Assembly (NCBI RefSeq): GCF_036195045.1
Contig: NZ_CP108100.1
Location: 5,394,001-5,458,000 of the forward strand
Reading direction: 5' to 3'
From: Streptomyces sp. NBC_00236
GTDB lineage: Bacteria; Actinomycetota; Actinomycetes; Streptomycetales; Streptomycetaceae
Length of the DNA stretch: 64,000 nucleotides
The position numbers and the translations under genes were made by a program. How positions within the stretch are numbered: the stretch's first letter is position 1; the number at the start of each line of letters is the position of its first letter. The notes beneath the pieces are model-generated. The model searched no databases. It had not been told where the DNA came from and saw only the letters and a program-made list of their open reading frames with translations. Positions 26,349 through 35,028 of this stretch are shown in pieces.

Positions 26349-26731
26349 TGACCACCCCCGACATGGCCCCGGACGCGACCCCGGACGTGCGACTGGTGAA
26401 GGACCTCGTGGCCGAGATCCCCGCCTTCGAGGACCTCTACGAAACGCATGTGTTCAACCAGGACGGGATCCTGCCCCACGTCTTCTTCTGGGACGTCACC
26501 CAGGAGACGGTGCAGTCGTACCTCGGCCTCGACGCGGACGCGCCGGACTGGCGGCGCACCCTGCGGTTCCTGGAGGAACAGAGCGCACGGAACGTGCCCG
26601 AGATCGACGAGGTCGTGGTGACGTCGTTCCTGGAGTACCTGCCGTTCCCCGGGAAGCCGGGGCACGAGATCGTCGGCGAGCTGGGGCCCGTCATGGCGGC
26701 GAAGTTCGCGAAGGTACGCCCTGACGGCTGA
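26348..26731 (+). CDS. Candidate immunity protein of pilin-toxin 1
   Basis: 127 aa from the ATG that overlaps the toxin stop (TGATG) and is preceded by GAGG; an upstream ATG at 26342 is also possible. It is small, acidic and soluble: LVKDLVAEIPAFEDLYETHV, GILPHVFFWDVT, then EVVVTSFLEYLPFPG and a C-terminal GELGP. This pattern recalls the DUF7674 family, but I hold that only loosely. Tight coupling behind a toxin gene is the reason for calling it immunity; a strong hairpin terminator follows. Confidence 0.72.
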   Translation: MTTPDMAPDATPDVRLVKDLVAEIPAFEDLYETHVFNQDGILPHVFFWDVTQETVQSYLGLDADAPDWRRTLRFLEEQSARNVPEIDEVVVTSFLEYLPFPGKPGHEIVGELGPVMAAKFAKVRPDG

Positions 26732-26745
26732 CTGGTGAACAGGGG

Positions 26746-26777
26746 CGGGCCGCCCTCCCGTCGGGGAGAGCGGCCCG
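26746..26777. terminator. Terminator between the toxin 1 operon and the FG-GAP gene
   Basis: CGGGCCGC at 26746-26753 pairs with 26770-26777, with an inner CCTCCC-GGGGAG stem. It lies between convergent genes and serves either strand. Confidence 0.7.
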
Positions 26778-26807
26778 AATCGTCATCCGTCCTGTTCGTC
26801 GACCTGC

Positions 26808-27758
26808 CTACAGCAGGTTGTAGATCTGGTAGCCGTGGCCGATTTTGGCCGGGCTCTCGAAGACGCTGCCGGCGTTGCCCGTGCCCGAGTACCGGAACAG
26901 GTCACCGTTCGGCTTGCGCGCGATCAGGTCCGCCACGCCGTCCGCGTTGAGGTCGCCGACCGACAGCAGACGGTCGTACGTGTTCCAGCCGGCGCCGATC
27001 CGCGTGCGGGTCGCGAACGGCACCTTGTAGTCGCCGGTGCCCTTGTACAGCCACAGGACGCCTGACGTGTCCCGGGCGACGATGTCGGGCTTGTTGTCGC
27101 CCGTCAGGTCGCCCTGGCCGGCGAGCTGGGTGTACTGGCCCCAGCCGCCGCCGATCCGCATGCGCGGGGTGAGGGTGCCGTCCGCGTAGCCGAGGTAGCC
27201 CCACAGCACGCCGGCCTTGTCCAGGCCGATGAGGTCGGCCTCCTGGGCTCCGCCGATGCTGCCGGGGGAGAGGATCGTGGGGTAGATGTTCCAGCCCTTG
27301 CCGACCTGGGAGTTGTGGAACTCGAGGTCGTCGTCGATCCAGCTGTAGGTCAGCTTCCCGTCCTTGTAGACGGTCCAGGTGTGGTCGCTCCACCCGTCCT
27401 TGTCGTTGTCGACGCTGATCGAGTCGGCGAACGCGTCGAAGCCGGACGTCACGAACTCCCGGGGCTGGAAACCCCCCTGGTTGTCCGTCCAGTACATGTA
27501 CAGGTCGCCGGTCTGCTTGGTCACGCCGTGCATGGCAAAGCTGGGCGTTTCCACCGTGCCGACCGCGGTGGAGGCCGCAGCCGCCCCCCGGGCCTTTCCG
27601 GTCTGCTGCTCGGCACCGGCCGCGGCCTGTGCCCGCTCGGCCGCACCGACGGGGTCGCCGGAGGCGAACGACGTGCCGGCAGTGGCGGCCATGGCCACCG
27701 TGACGGCGACGGCGGCGAGAGCGCCGCGAACCGTACGGCGGCGTCCATTACTGATCAT
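26808..27758 (-). CDS. Secreted FG-GAP repeat protein, short form
   Basis: 316 aa from the ATG starting MISNGRRRTV, preceded by GGGGGATT. A signal peptide ends near TSFASG (about 32). The C-terminal half has repeats with DxTGDNKPD, DLNADGVAD loops and GWGQY, GWNTY, GYQIYN turns, the same style as the protein at 12825. A middle region (about 90-180) reads as a tryptophan-rich propeller blade too. It is probably exported and calcium-binding; ligand unknown. Confidence 0.8.
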   Translation of the reverse strand: MISNGRRRTVRGALAAVAVTVAMAATAGTSFASGDPVGAAERAQAAAGAEQQTGKARGAAAASTAVGTVETPSFAMHGVTKQTGDLYMYWTDNQGGFQPREFVTSGFDAFADSISVDNDKDGWSDHTWTVYKDGKLTYSWIDDDLEFHNSQVGKGWNIYPTILSPGSIGGAQEADLIGLDKAGVLWGYLGYADGTLTPRMRIGGGWGQYTQLAGQGDLTGDNKPDIVARDTSGVLWLYKGTGDYKVPFATRTRIGAGWNTYDRLLSVGDLNADGVADLIARKPNGDLFRYSGTGNAGSVFESPAKIGHGYQIYNLL

Positions 27759-27948
27759 GGAGAATCCCCCCTGGGATCTGCTCTGCGTGCTCAACAGCAC
27801 ATGGTGCGTGCTGTCGTTGAGCGGAAGCCTCTCACGAGGGTCTGACAGTGCCCCGACCGGTGCCGGGCGCCCGTGCCGGCCCGGCCGCCGCCCGACGGGG
27901 ATTCCACGCTGCCGGACGGGTGCCGCATGCGGTGGACCGGCGTGCGGC

Positions 27949-29496
27949 TCAGTCCCCGGCGGGGGCGAAGGAGATCATCCGGGCGCTGCGGTGTGCGTCG
28001 TCACCGTTCACGAGCGACGGCGTGATGACGATGCGGCCGTCCCTGTAAGCCAGGTTTCCCGAGAGCATCCCGTACTCCGGCTGCGTAGCGGATGCCGGGT
28101 GGCGCAGGACCTCCTTCTCCGTGTCGGCGCCGCCGGGGCCCAAACGAAGGACCCTGCCCGGCCTGCTGGAACTGGCGCCCTCGTACACGAGGACTGCCTT
28201 GTCGGCCTCCGGGCGCAGCGGGTGCAGCCTGCGGCCCGCATCGGACTTCACACCCCAGACGAGCTTTCCGCTGGTGAGGTCGTACGCACCGACCCGGTCG
28301 GTGCCGCCCAGCGCGACGAGGCCGTTGCCGACGACGGCGCCCGGGCAGTTCTGGATCCCCTGACCCGCGTCGCCGGAGTCGCCGCAGTACGCGAACCCCT
28401 TCGGCCTGGCGTCGATGGTCCGGCCGACCTTTCCGCCGGGGCCGAGCGCGACGACGCGCCAGTCGTCCTGGCGGCGTTCGGCGTGGAGGGTGGTGAGGAC
28501 GACCGGATCCACGGAGAGCACCTTTCCGGTCTTCCAGCCGGGCCGGGTGCGGTACTGCCACAGCGTCCGGCCGGTGACGGGGTCGATCCCCCGGAGCCGG
28601 CTGTACGGGGTCTCCGATCCGGCCGCGCAGCCGTAACTCACCAGGAGCCGGGGGCCGCCCGCGACATCGTCGGGGTAACACCCGCCGGTCCTCTGCATGG
28701 GGATGTCGTAGAGCTCGGCTCCGTCACCGACCCGGTAGGCCGTGGCCTTCATGCTCTGCACGATCGCGAGGGTGTCGCCGCTGATGGCGCTGTGCACGAT
28801 GATCGTGCCGTCCATGGAGCCGGTCTCGGTGAGCTCCTTGTGCCAGCCGGCCTTTCCGGTGCGCAGGTCGATCTCCTGGAGCTGGTCGCACCGGCTCTTC
28901 GCCCGGTTGTGGTGCACCACGACGACCCTGCCGTCGGGCGTGGGATTGACCGGCGTCTCGCAGACGGTGCTGGGCAGCTTCAGGCTCCACACCTGGGTGC
29001 CGTCGGAGAGACGGTGGGCGACGACCCTCCTGTCCAGGGCCTGGACGACGGTGTCGCCGACGATCCACAGGTCGTTGAGCAGGATGTTGCCCCGGGGCAG
29101 ATCGGTCGGGTCCTCGACGATCCACGCCTTCGCATCCCCGGGTCTGCGCCCCGCGTTGATCTCGTCCGTCGTGGGGATCCGCTCCGGCGCGGGTGAGGAG
29201 GCAGCCGGCGAACGGGACGAGGTCTCCGGTCCGGAAGCCCCGGATGGCTTCGGCGTGCCCTTCGCCACGGGTGCCGCGGGCTGCTCCTTGCCGCCGCCGT
29301 CTGTCAGGACGTACGCGCCTCCTGCCGCTGCCAGCAGGAGAACGGCGACAGCGGTGGCCAAGGAGCCCCGGCCCGGGCGCCGCGGCCGGGGCGGACCGGG
29401 CGGATCCTGGCCCCGGCCCTGCTGGGCGTACGGGTTGTGCGGCACCGGTTGCCGCTGCGGCTGCGGTGCGTACCAGGGCTCTGGTGTGGGCGGCAT
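27949..29496 (-). CDS. Membrane-anchored PQQ-like beta-propeller protein
   Basis: 515 aa from the ATG that begins MPPTPEPWYAPQ, preceded by GAGGGGG. A proline-rich cytoplasmic leader and a single helix (about residues 46-62, ATAVAVLLLAAAGGAYVL) are followed by a Ser/Pro linker and repeated blades such as GTQVWSL, GRTLWQYRTRPG and GKLVWGVKSDAG, typical of PQQ-binding-like propellers. Paired cysteines occur in TVCETP and SRCDQL. Such proteins are common in Streptomyces and lack assigned function. Confidence 0.82.
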   Translation of the reverse strand: MPPTPEPWYAPQPQRQPVPHNPYAQQGRGQDPPGPPRPRRPGRGSLATAVAVLLLAAAGGAYVLTDGGGKEQPAAPVAKGTPKPSGASGPETSSRSPAASSPAPERIPTTDEINAGRRPGDAKAWIVEDPTDLPRGNILLNDLWIVGDTVVQALDRRVVAHRLSDGTQVWSLKLPSTVCETPVNPTPDGRVVVVHHNRAKSRCDQLQEIDLRTGKAGWHKELTETGSMDGTIIVHSAISGDTLAIVQSMKATAYRVGDGAELYDIPMQRTGGCYPDDVAGGPRLLVSYGCAAGSETPYSRLRGIDPVTGRTLWQYRTRPGWKTGKVLSVDPVVLTTLHAERRQDDWRVVALGPGGKVGRTIDARPKGFAYCGDSGDAGQGIQNCPGAVVGNGLVALGGTDRVGAYDLTSGKLVWGVKSDAGRRLHPLRPEADKAVLVYEGASSSRPGRVLRLGPGGADTEKEVLRHPASATQPEYGMLSGNLAYRDGRIVITPSLVNGDDAHRSARMISFAPAGD

Positions 29497-29648
29497 CGGC
29501 GTCCCCCTCGCTGACGTTCGACTCGCTCCGGACGCCACGTCCGGGGCCCGAGTCCGTTCCGGCGTCAGCGTAATGAGGCCTGTGGCGGCACGTGGGGGCA
29601 TGGCTCACATTGACGATTCGGCGTGACGCGGGGGCACGGGCCGCCGTG

Positions 29649-29678
29649 TTGACAGCCCGCCGGACGCGTGCCTGTAAT
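29649..29678 (+). promoter_or_regulatory. Housekeeping-type promoter of the F420/HHE gene
   Basis: TTGACA at 29649-29654 and TGTAAT at 29673-29678 with an 18-bp spacer. The 5' leader would be about 290 nt long and contains a nine-codon frame at 29761-29790 (MSSYSALCI) after a GAGGGG-type site. The rest of the 478-bp gap 29497-29974 shows nothing else clear. Confidence 0.6.
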
Positions 29679-29974
29679 GGACGCGGTGCCACGTGACGCC
29701 GGCCAAAGAGCAGTGGGCCGGCCGGTAGTCGGGTGAGCATCCTTCTTTGAGGGGCCCGTGATGAGTTCATACTCCGCGCTCTGCATCTGAGCATCTGACG
29801 CAGCGCTGCCGCGCGTCGCTGCTCGTCCTTCCCGCCGCTCTGCTGCGCGGGTGGCGTGCTGTCCGTCCGCCGGGTCCGGTGGCGGCGCGTGCGCGGCCCG
29901 CGTTCTCACCGGCCATGGCCGCGACCGCAGCGGCCCCACCGCATTCCCCTCATCTTCCGGAGACAGAAATCCGT

Positions 29975-30955
29975 ATGCCCACGTACGACAAGAAGACGCT
30001 CGACGCATCGGCGGACGCCGCGGTCATCGCAGAGTTCCGCGCCCACCGGGGGAAGGTCGGTGGCCCCTTCGAGGGCCGGGACCTGGCCCTGCTGACGACC
30101 ACCTCCGCGGCGTCCGGGACCCCGCGGACCACCGTGCTCGGCTACGTACGCCGCGGTGACTCGCTCATGATCATCGGGTTCGGGTCCGGCACACCGAACC
30201 ACCCCGGCTGGTACCACGATGTGCTCGCCCACCCGGTGGTGGGAGTGGAGATCGGCACCGCGAACCTGCACATGCTCGCCGTGCCCGACCCGGGTGCGCA
30301 CAGCGAGGAACTGCTCGAACCTCTCGACCGTGCCCTTCCGGCCGCGCACGGAACGGGCGGCCCATCGGCGTCGACCGTGCGTGTTCCGCTGGTCGTCGTG
30401 CTGGAGCCGGCCGATCCCGAGGTGTGGGAGGGCCGGCCCCGCGAGGTCAGGACCCTTGCCGACAAGGTGATGGAGGTCCACACCTGGCTCCGCGGGCAGT
30501 TGCGGCAGGTGAAGGCGGAGACCGAGGCGCACTTCGCCGCCCGCGCGGCCCATCAAGGCTCCGGCGAGCCGTCGGCGCCGGGGCTCGGGCTGCAGATCCG
30601 GCAGCGCTGCCTGGCGTTCTGCCAGGCCCTGGAGTTCCACCACACCAGCGAGGACGACCACCTCTTCCCGGGCATCACGCGGTACCACCCGGAGCTGGGC
30701 GCCGTCTTCGACCGGCTGCGCGACGAACACCGCACCGTGGCCCGCATCCAGAACGATCTGGCGGTCCTGCTGGCCGGTGTCGGCATCGCCGAGCCCCAGC
30801 GCTTCCGCGCCGAACTCGCGGCGATGTCGGCCGAGTTGAATACGCACTTCGACTACGAGGAGAAGGAGATCGTGCCCCTGCTGGCCGGCATCCCCTGGCC
30901 CCCCGCGCCGCCGGCCGCGGCGGAAGGGAACGCGGACGCCGGCACGGGGGAGTGA
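29975..30955 (+). CDS. F420-type nitroreductase domain fused to a hemerythrin (HHE) domain
   Basis: 326 aa from the ATG of MPTYDKK, preceded by CCGGAGAC. Residues about 20-140 read as a deazaflavin-dependent nitroreductase (Ddn family): LLTTTSAASGTPRTTVLGYVRRGDSLMII and NHPGWYHDVLAHPVVGVEIG. The C-terminal part holds a hemerythrin-like fold with EFHHTSEDDHLFPGI, LRDEHRTVARI and LNTHFDYEEKEIVPLL, giving the expected metal-binding histidines and acids. The fusion of an F420 domain with an oxygen- or iron-sensing fold suggests a redox-related enzyme. Substrate unknown. Confidence 0.85.
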   Translation: MPTYDKKTLDASADAAVIAEFRAHRGKVGGPFEGRDLALLTTTSAASGTPRTTVLGYVRRGDSLMIIGFGSGTPNHPGWYHDVLAHPVVGVEIGTANLHMLAVPDPGAHSEELLEPLDRALPAAHGTGGPSASTVRVPLVVVLEPADPEVWEGRPREVRTLADKVMEVHTWLRGQLRQVKAETEAHFAARAAHQGSGEPSAPGLGLQIRQRCLAFCQALEFHHTSEDDHLFPGITRYHPELGAVFDRLRDEHRTVARIQNDLAVLLAGVGIAEPQRFRAELAAMSAELNTHFDYEEKEIVPLLAGIPWPPAPPAAAEGNADAGTGE

Positions 30956-31035
30956 CCTGACGGCGTCGGGCCGGGTGCCGTGGCGGCACTCGGTCCGGTC
31001 CGGGTCGGCCCGGCTCGGCCGGGGTTGCCCTCCCG

Positions 31036-31335
31036 CTAACCGAACCGCTCCACGGGCGTGCGCGCGCCCACCCGGAATTCGGCCAGGGCGACACCGATGT
31101 CGTGCGCCGATCCGGAGAAGAGCACCGACCGGTCGGCCGCCACGATGACGGTTCCGCCGCCGCGTACCCGGTGCACGACCGCCACCGCGTCGTCCTCGGG
31201 CAGCAGTACGTGGCCGAGAGGAGCGGCGTCCGGCGATATGCGGCGGTACAGCGCCTCCCCGAACTCGATGAGCTGTCGCTGCCCGGGTGTGGGCGGGGCG
31301 GCATCACCGACGGTTCCCGTGCGCGCGTCGCTCAT
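31036..31335 (-). CDS. Small protein of unknown function (downstream partner)
   Basis: 99 aa. It has a GQRQLIEFGEALYRRIS start and a beta-rich GGGTVIVAADRSVLFSG segment. No family is recognised. Its ATG overlaps the stop of the upstream gene (ATGA), so both are translated from one message. The size and coupling suggest a two-protein module, possibly toxin-antitoxin or immunity-like, but no motif supports a definite call. Confidence 0.6.
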   Translation of the reverse strand: MSDARTGTVGDAAPPTPGQRQLIEFGEALYRRISPDAAPLGHVLLPEDDAVAVVHRVRGGGTVIVAADRSVLFSGSAHDIGVALAEFRVGARTPVERFG

Positions 31336-31733
31336 GCCGTCGTCGCGTCATCGTTGTGGACCGACGCGAGTTCCGCGATCAGGTCCGCGTCCCGCATCCC
31401 CGGCAGGACGTACCCCTCGGCCTCGTCCCACGGGACGTCGAGGTCGTCCATGTGCACGCGCCACTCCGCACCCGGAAGGGCCCGGCGCAACTCCGTCACG
31501 GAATCCAGCACATGGGCGATCACGGGCAGCAGACGACCGGGATCGAACGGCATCTTGGTGGACCCGGCGACGATCTCCTCCGGATCGCCGGGCGTTTCGT
31601 ACAGGTACAGGCTTTCCTCCTCCTCGTACGGGAAGGCCGCCATGTGCGCGGCGACGATGCGCTCGACGGATGCGGACTCGGCCTCGGTCAGCGGCGTCGC
31701 GCGCTGCGCGTGGTAGTAGAGGGAGACGCTCAT
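31332..31733 (-). CDS. Small protein of unknown function (upstream partner)
   Basis: 133 aa from the ATG starting MSVSLYYHAQRATPLTEAE. The frame is open further upstream but that part is the tandem-repeat region. A TACGCT -10-like box sits 6 nt before the ATG, suggesting a leaderless message. The protein is acidic with a WRVHMDDLDVPWDEAEGYVLPGM segment and resembles in style small streptomycete orphan proteins. No family is recognised. Confidence 0.6.
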   Translation of the reverse strand: MSVSLYYHAQRATPLTEAESASVERIVAAHMAAFPYEEEESLYLYETPGDPEEIVAGSTKMPFDPGRLLPVIAHVLDSVTELRRALPGAEWRVHMDDLDVPWDEAEGYVLPGMRDADLIAELASVHNDDATTA

Positions 31734-31763
31734 GACGGGAGCGTACGACGCGGGTGTGACAAC

Positions 31764-31925
31764 GCCGGCCGGGATCTGAGCCGGCCGGTACCTGCGCCGG
31801 CCCGTACCTGCGCCGGCCGGGATCTGCGCCGGCCGGGATCTGCGCCGGCCGGGATCTGCGCCGGCCGGGATCTGCGCCGGCCCGTATCTGCGCCAGCCGG
31901 GATCTGCGGCGGCCCGTACCTGCGC
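31764..31925. repeat. 16-bp tandem repeat array
   Basis: About ten copies of a 16-bp unit close to CGGCCGGGATCTGCGC, with variants such as GTACCTGCGCCGGCCC. The unit is not a multiple of three and no coding frame is credible. It occupies a 555-bp gap between two divergent genes; the remainder of that gap shows no gene. Confidence 0.85.
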
Positions 31926-32288
31926 GACGGTCGGCCCGTCCGTCCGCGCGAACGTCCACGCCCGCGCGGAACGGGACCACGGGTGCGGAACGGGTCCACG
32001 CGGCCTCGACCGCCCGCTGCCGGTGGTGGTCGAGGCCGAGCCGTACGGTGAACCCACGGACGAGTCGGTGAAGGCGCGTCGCGCGGCCGGTGGATATGGG
32101 GGCCCAGTATCCGTTCCCGGGCGCCGCTCGCGTCCGCCATCCGGAGGAACCGGGTGTACCGGGCGCGAACGGGAGCAGAAGAGGAAGGGCAGCACACGGC
32201 GTCCCCACGGCCCCGACGGGCCTTCCCGCTGTCGTTCCCCGTGAGGCACCCGACGGTGCCGACCCTCCTACGTCCCCGGAGCCCATCC

Positions 32289-33218
32289 GTGTTCACCAAG
32301 TTCAACGGCGCCCTCACCGGCGCGCCCGACCGGGCGTCCGGCCGGACGCCCGGAACGCCACGGCACTGGCCCGTCGCGCTCCGGCGGACACCCGTCTCCC
32401 TGTGGAACGACGACCTCTCCGACTGGGCGGCGGCCCTCACGTACTACGCCATCCTCGCGCTGCTCCCCGCACTGCTGGTGACGGTGTCCGTCATCGGGCT
32501 GACTGATCCGGGGGCCACGAAAGCGCTGATCGCCGACATCACCGCCTTCGCCCCGGCGGAGTCCGGCGCCGCACTGCGTCAGCCGCTGGAGGCGGCCACC
32601 CAGCAGCGCACCGCGGTCTGGCTGCTGGTCGCGACCGGGACCGTCAGCGCGGTCTGGTCCGCGTCCAGTTATCTGGCCGTGTTCCGGCGGGCGCTGCACG
32701 CGATGCACGGGGTGCCCGACACCCGGCCCGCCCTGCGGAAGGCCCACATCATCGTGGTCTCCGCGATCGGGCTGCTGGTGCTCCTGATGACGAGCGCGTT
32801 CGCCCTCGTGCTGTCCGGGCCGCTGGCCCGCTGGCTCGGGCACCGGATGGGGCTCGCGCACCTGGGGGACGCGGTGTGGGCGGTGCTGAAGTGGCCCGTA
32901 CTGCTCTGCCTCGTCGCCTGCCTGATCATGGTCCTCTTCCGGACCGGACCGGCGTCCGCGCGCGGTACGCGGCAGGCGCTGCCGGGCGGGGTGCTGGCGG
33001 CGCTGCTGTGGCTGGTGGCCTCGGCGGGATTCGCGCTGTACGCGACGTACATCGGGTCCTACAGCCGGCTGTACGGGTCGCTCGCCGGGCTCGTGGTGTT
33101 CCTGATCTGGGTGTGGTTCACCAACCTGGCGCTGCTGACCGGCGCCCAGTTCAACGTCGAGCTGGACCGGGCACGGCGCGGCGCACCCGATGAGCCCGGG
33201 CGACCGGACGGGCTCTGA
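32289..33218 (+). CDS. YihY/BrkB-family membrane protein
   Basis: 309 aa from a GTG preceded by CGGAG. SLWNDDLSDWAAALTYYAILALLPALLVTVSVIGL is the family hallmark, followed by five or six further helices and the closing SLAGLVVFLIWVWFTNLALLTGAQFNVELDRARR. Family members are inner-membrane proteins of uncertain role, once misnamed ribonuclease BN. The N-terminal 40 residues are disordered and may be an artefact of the start choice. Confidence 0.88.
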   Translation: MFTKFNGALTGAPDRASGRTPGTPRHWPVALRRTPVSLWNDDLSDWAAALTYYAILALLPALLVTVSVIGLTDPGATKALIADITAFAPAESGAALRQPLEAATQQRTAVWLLVATGTVSAVWSASSYLAVFRRALHAMHGVPDTRPALRKAHIIVVSAIGLLVLLMTSAFALVLSGPLARWLGHRMGLAHLGDAVWAVLKWPVLLCLVACLIMVLFRTGPASARGTRQALPGGVLAALLWLVASAGFALYATYIGSYSRLYGSLAGLVVFLIWVWFTNLALLTGAQFNVELDRARRGAPDEPGRPDGL

Positions 33219-33258
33219 GGCCGTCGTCCGGATCAGGCGGCCGGCATTGGGGTCCGCC

Positions 33259-33303
33259 GTGGGCCCGTGGACCCACGCACCGGGCGGTGGTGCTCATTAC
33301 GCT
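33259..33303 (+). promoter_or_regulatory. GGGCCC-type promoter before the gene at 33477
   Basis: GTGGGCCCGTGGACCCAC at 33259-33276 matches the consensus at 15 of 18 positions, with -10 TACGCT at 33298-33303, 21 nt downstream. Transcription would start near 33310, leaving a leader of about 165 nt to the ATG at 33477 that includes a possible 42-codon frame (GTG at 33308). The rest of the gap shows nothing. Confidence 0.65.
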
Positions 33304-33476
33304 CGTGGTGACCAGGCGTGAGCCCCTCGCGACGCCGCCCGACCGGCGGTGCGGCGGGTGCGCTCGCGTGCGCAGGGATCTCCACGCTCTACCTGACCAG
33401 CAGGGCGGCCACCTCTCATCCGGCATGCGCCGGTGAATCCGGGGTGCCCGGATTCTCTTCATGAGGTGACGTGTCG

Positions 33477-34070
33477 ATGAGTGACGGATTCTTCTACTCG
33501 TACCACCTGGGCTGGAGTCGACCCGACGCCGAGTCGCTGCTCGGCGACCTGGAAGCGGCGGGCGTACGGCCCGATCACCCGGTCACCCGGCGCATCACGC
33601 TGCTCGGGTCGGGGGCCCGGGCGCCCGTCACCCAGTCCTGGGTGACGAGGGATCAACTCGTCCTCCTGGCCGGCCTGCAACGCCTCGACCAGGTCGACTT
33701 CCTGCTCTGGCTGCCCGGTGGCTCCGAGGTGCCCGCCCGGGTCCGGCGGACGGACGACGGCACGGTGGTGTTGCAGTTCGCTCTCGGGGGCCTGATACGG
33801 GACGAGCGGGAAACGGTCGTCCGCGCGGTGCGGGAGGCGATCGGGAGGGCGTCGCTGCTGTGCGTCGGCTTCGTGGTCGACCGGGAGGGCGCGTCGGCGG
33901 CCACCGACTGGAGGGGCTTCATCGTGAAGGGCACGGTGTACTTCGACCACTGGCCGGACACGCTTGCGGTGCGGCCGGAAGTGGCGTCCGTACAGCCACA
34001 GTTGAGCGGGGTGAACTCCTTCGAGCAGTCGCCCTGGGTGGTGTACGGAAGTGACGTGCCCCACCGGTAG
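33477..34070 (+). CDS. Uncharacterised protein in the GGGCCC regulon
   Basis: 197 aa from the ATG preceded by GAGGTGA; a GTG at 33471 is possible. MSDGFFYSYHLGWSRPDAESLLGDLEAAGV, a RVRRTDDGTVVLQFALGG strand region and a C-terminal SVQPQLSGVNSFEQSPWVVYGSDVPHR are the visible features. No signal peptide, membrane helix or known domain. It is preceded by a promoter of the same type as the pilin-toxin genes, which makes a role in that system worth testing. Confidence 0.6.
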   Translation: MSDGFFYSYHLGWSRPDAESLLGDLEAAGVRPDHPVTRRITLLGSGARAPVTQSWVTRDQLVLLAGLQRLDQVDFLLWLPGGSEVPARVRRTDDGTVVLQFALGGLIRDERETVVRAVREAIGRASLLCVGFVVDREGASAATDWRGFIVKGTVYFDHWPDTLAVRPEVASVQPQLSGVNSFEQSPWVVYGSDVPHR

Positions 34071-34112
34071 GCGCGGCAGCGGGCATGCGGCGGCGGCGTG
34101 GCGGGCATGCGG

Positions 34113-34158
34113 CGAGGGCCGGGGCTGCTGCTGCTGCCGGCCCCGGCCCCGGCCCTCG
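34113..34158. terminator. Terminator between convergent genes
   Basis: CGAGGGCCGGGGC at 34113-34125 pairs perfectly with 34146-34158 around a CTG-rich 20-nt loop. Confidence 0.65.
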
Positions 34159-34172
34159 CCCCCGCCGCCGTT

Positions 34173-34781
34173 CTAGCCGACGACCCCCGCCGTGGCGAGC
34201 GCCGCGACCATGCCGGTGGCCACGAGGATTCCCCCGACGTAGCCCGTGGCGGTCGCTCCGCCGTCACGCCAGTAGTACGGGGCGGCCTGCGGCGCCCCCG
34301 TCTCGCTGTCGTCCATCAGCCGGTCCACGGCCAGGGCCACCGCCGCTCCGGTCGCCAGGGTGACGACGGGCAGCAGGACCGCCTCCATGTCGGAGAGCTG
34401 CCACAGCACCGCGTACCCGTAGCCGAGCGCGGCCAGCGGCACGGCGAGGACGGCCGACAGGTACCGGGGGCGTGAGGTGCGGTGCTCCGCGGGCAGGACC
34501 CGGGCGGCGGCCAGCACGGTCAGCACGGTGGTGAGCACGGCGGGCACGTGCTGGAGCGCCAGCCGCCACGTGAACACGTCCAGCCGTTCGTCGGTGGCCA
34601 GCAGGTCGACGAGCCCCCGGGAGATCGCGTATCCGGCGATGACGTGGACGACGGCTCCGACGGCCCAGCACCGGGCGAGCGCCAACAGCGGCCCGCCACC
34701 CGCTCTTTCCGTACGGCCGGGTCCGTACCCCGGGGGCCGGCGCCCCGCGCTTCCGTTCTCCCAGCCGCTGCCACCGTTCAC
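34173..34781 (-). CDS. Multi-pass membrane protein in the GGGCCC regulon
   Basis: 202 aa from a GTG preceded by GAGGGAGAA. After a charged, Gly-rich leader there are about five helices (ARCWAVGAVVHVIAGYAI, ALQHVPAVLTTVLTVLAA, LSAVLAVPLAALGYGYAVLW, EAVLLPVVTLATGAAVALAV, GYVGGILVATGMVAALATAG). No named family. It is transcribed divergently from pilin-toxin 3, and both directions have an element of the same promoter class, which points to joint control. Confidence 0.65.
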   Translation of the reverse strand: MNGGSGWENGSAGRRPPGYGPGRTERAGGGPLLALARCWAVGAVVHVIAGYAISRGLVDLLATDERLDVFTWRLALQHVPAVLTTVLTVLAAARVLPAEHRTSRPRYLSAVLAVPLAALGYGYAVLWQLSDMEAVLLPVVTLATGAAVALAVDRLMDDSETGAPQAAPYYWRDGGATATGYVGGILVATGMVAALATAGVVG

Positions 34782-34850
34782 GGTTCTCCCTCTCAGACGT
34801 CCACTCACCCGGCCCGGTCCTGGCATGTTCCGAACAACGGGCGCATTCCG

Positions 34851-34895
34851 AGCGTACGACTGCGCGACCAGGCTGACCTGGGCCTATAGCCCCAA
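34851..34895 (-). promoter_or_regulatory. GGGCCC-type promoter of the membrane-protein gene at 34781
   Basis: On the minus strand TTGGGGCTATAGGCCCAG (34895 to 34878) matches the consensus at 13 of 18 positions and is followed after 21 nt by TACGCT (34856 to 34851). The leader to the GTG is about 60 nt with a good ribosome site. Confidence 0.55.
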
Positions 34896-34897
34896 AG

Positions 34898-35028
34898 TTG
34901 GGCCCAAGGGTGATGGTGAGGGCGAGGGGCTTGAGTCCCCGCCGCGCAGGGGTGGTGTCAACAGGGCCCCTCGGGCTTGCTGTTGGGCCCGTGGGCCCAA
35001 GCTGCGACCGAGGGATTCGCATTAGTGT
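34898..35028 (+). promoter_or_regulatory. GGGCCC-type promoter of pilin-toxin 3
   Basis: The full 18-mer TTGGGCCCGTGGGCCCAA lies at 34983-35000, and an extra perfect TTGGGCCCAA palindrome lies at 34898-34907. The -10 TAGTGT is at 35023-35028, 22 nt after the 18-mer, and just 6 nt remain to the ATG at 35035, with no ribosome site. The message is predicted to be leaderless. Confidence 0.75.

Noticed and set aside
31764..31925. Possible CRISPR array
   Set aside because: The 16-bp units are contiguous with no spacers and no cas genes are in the window.
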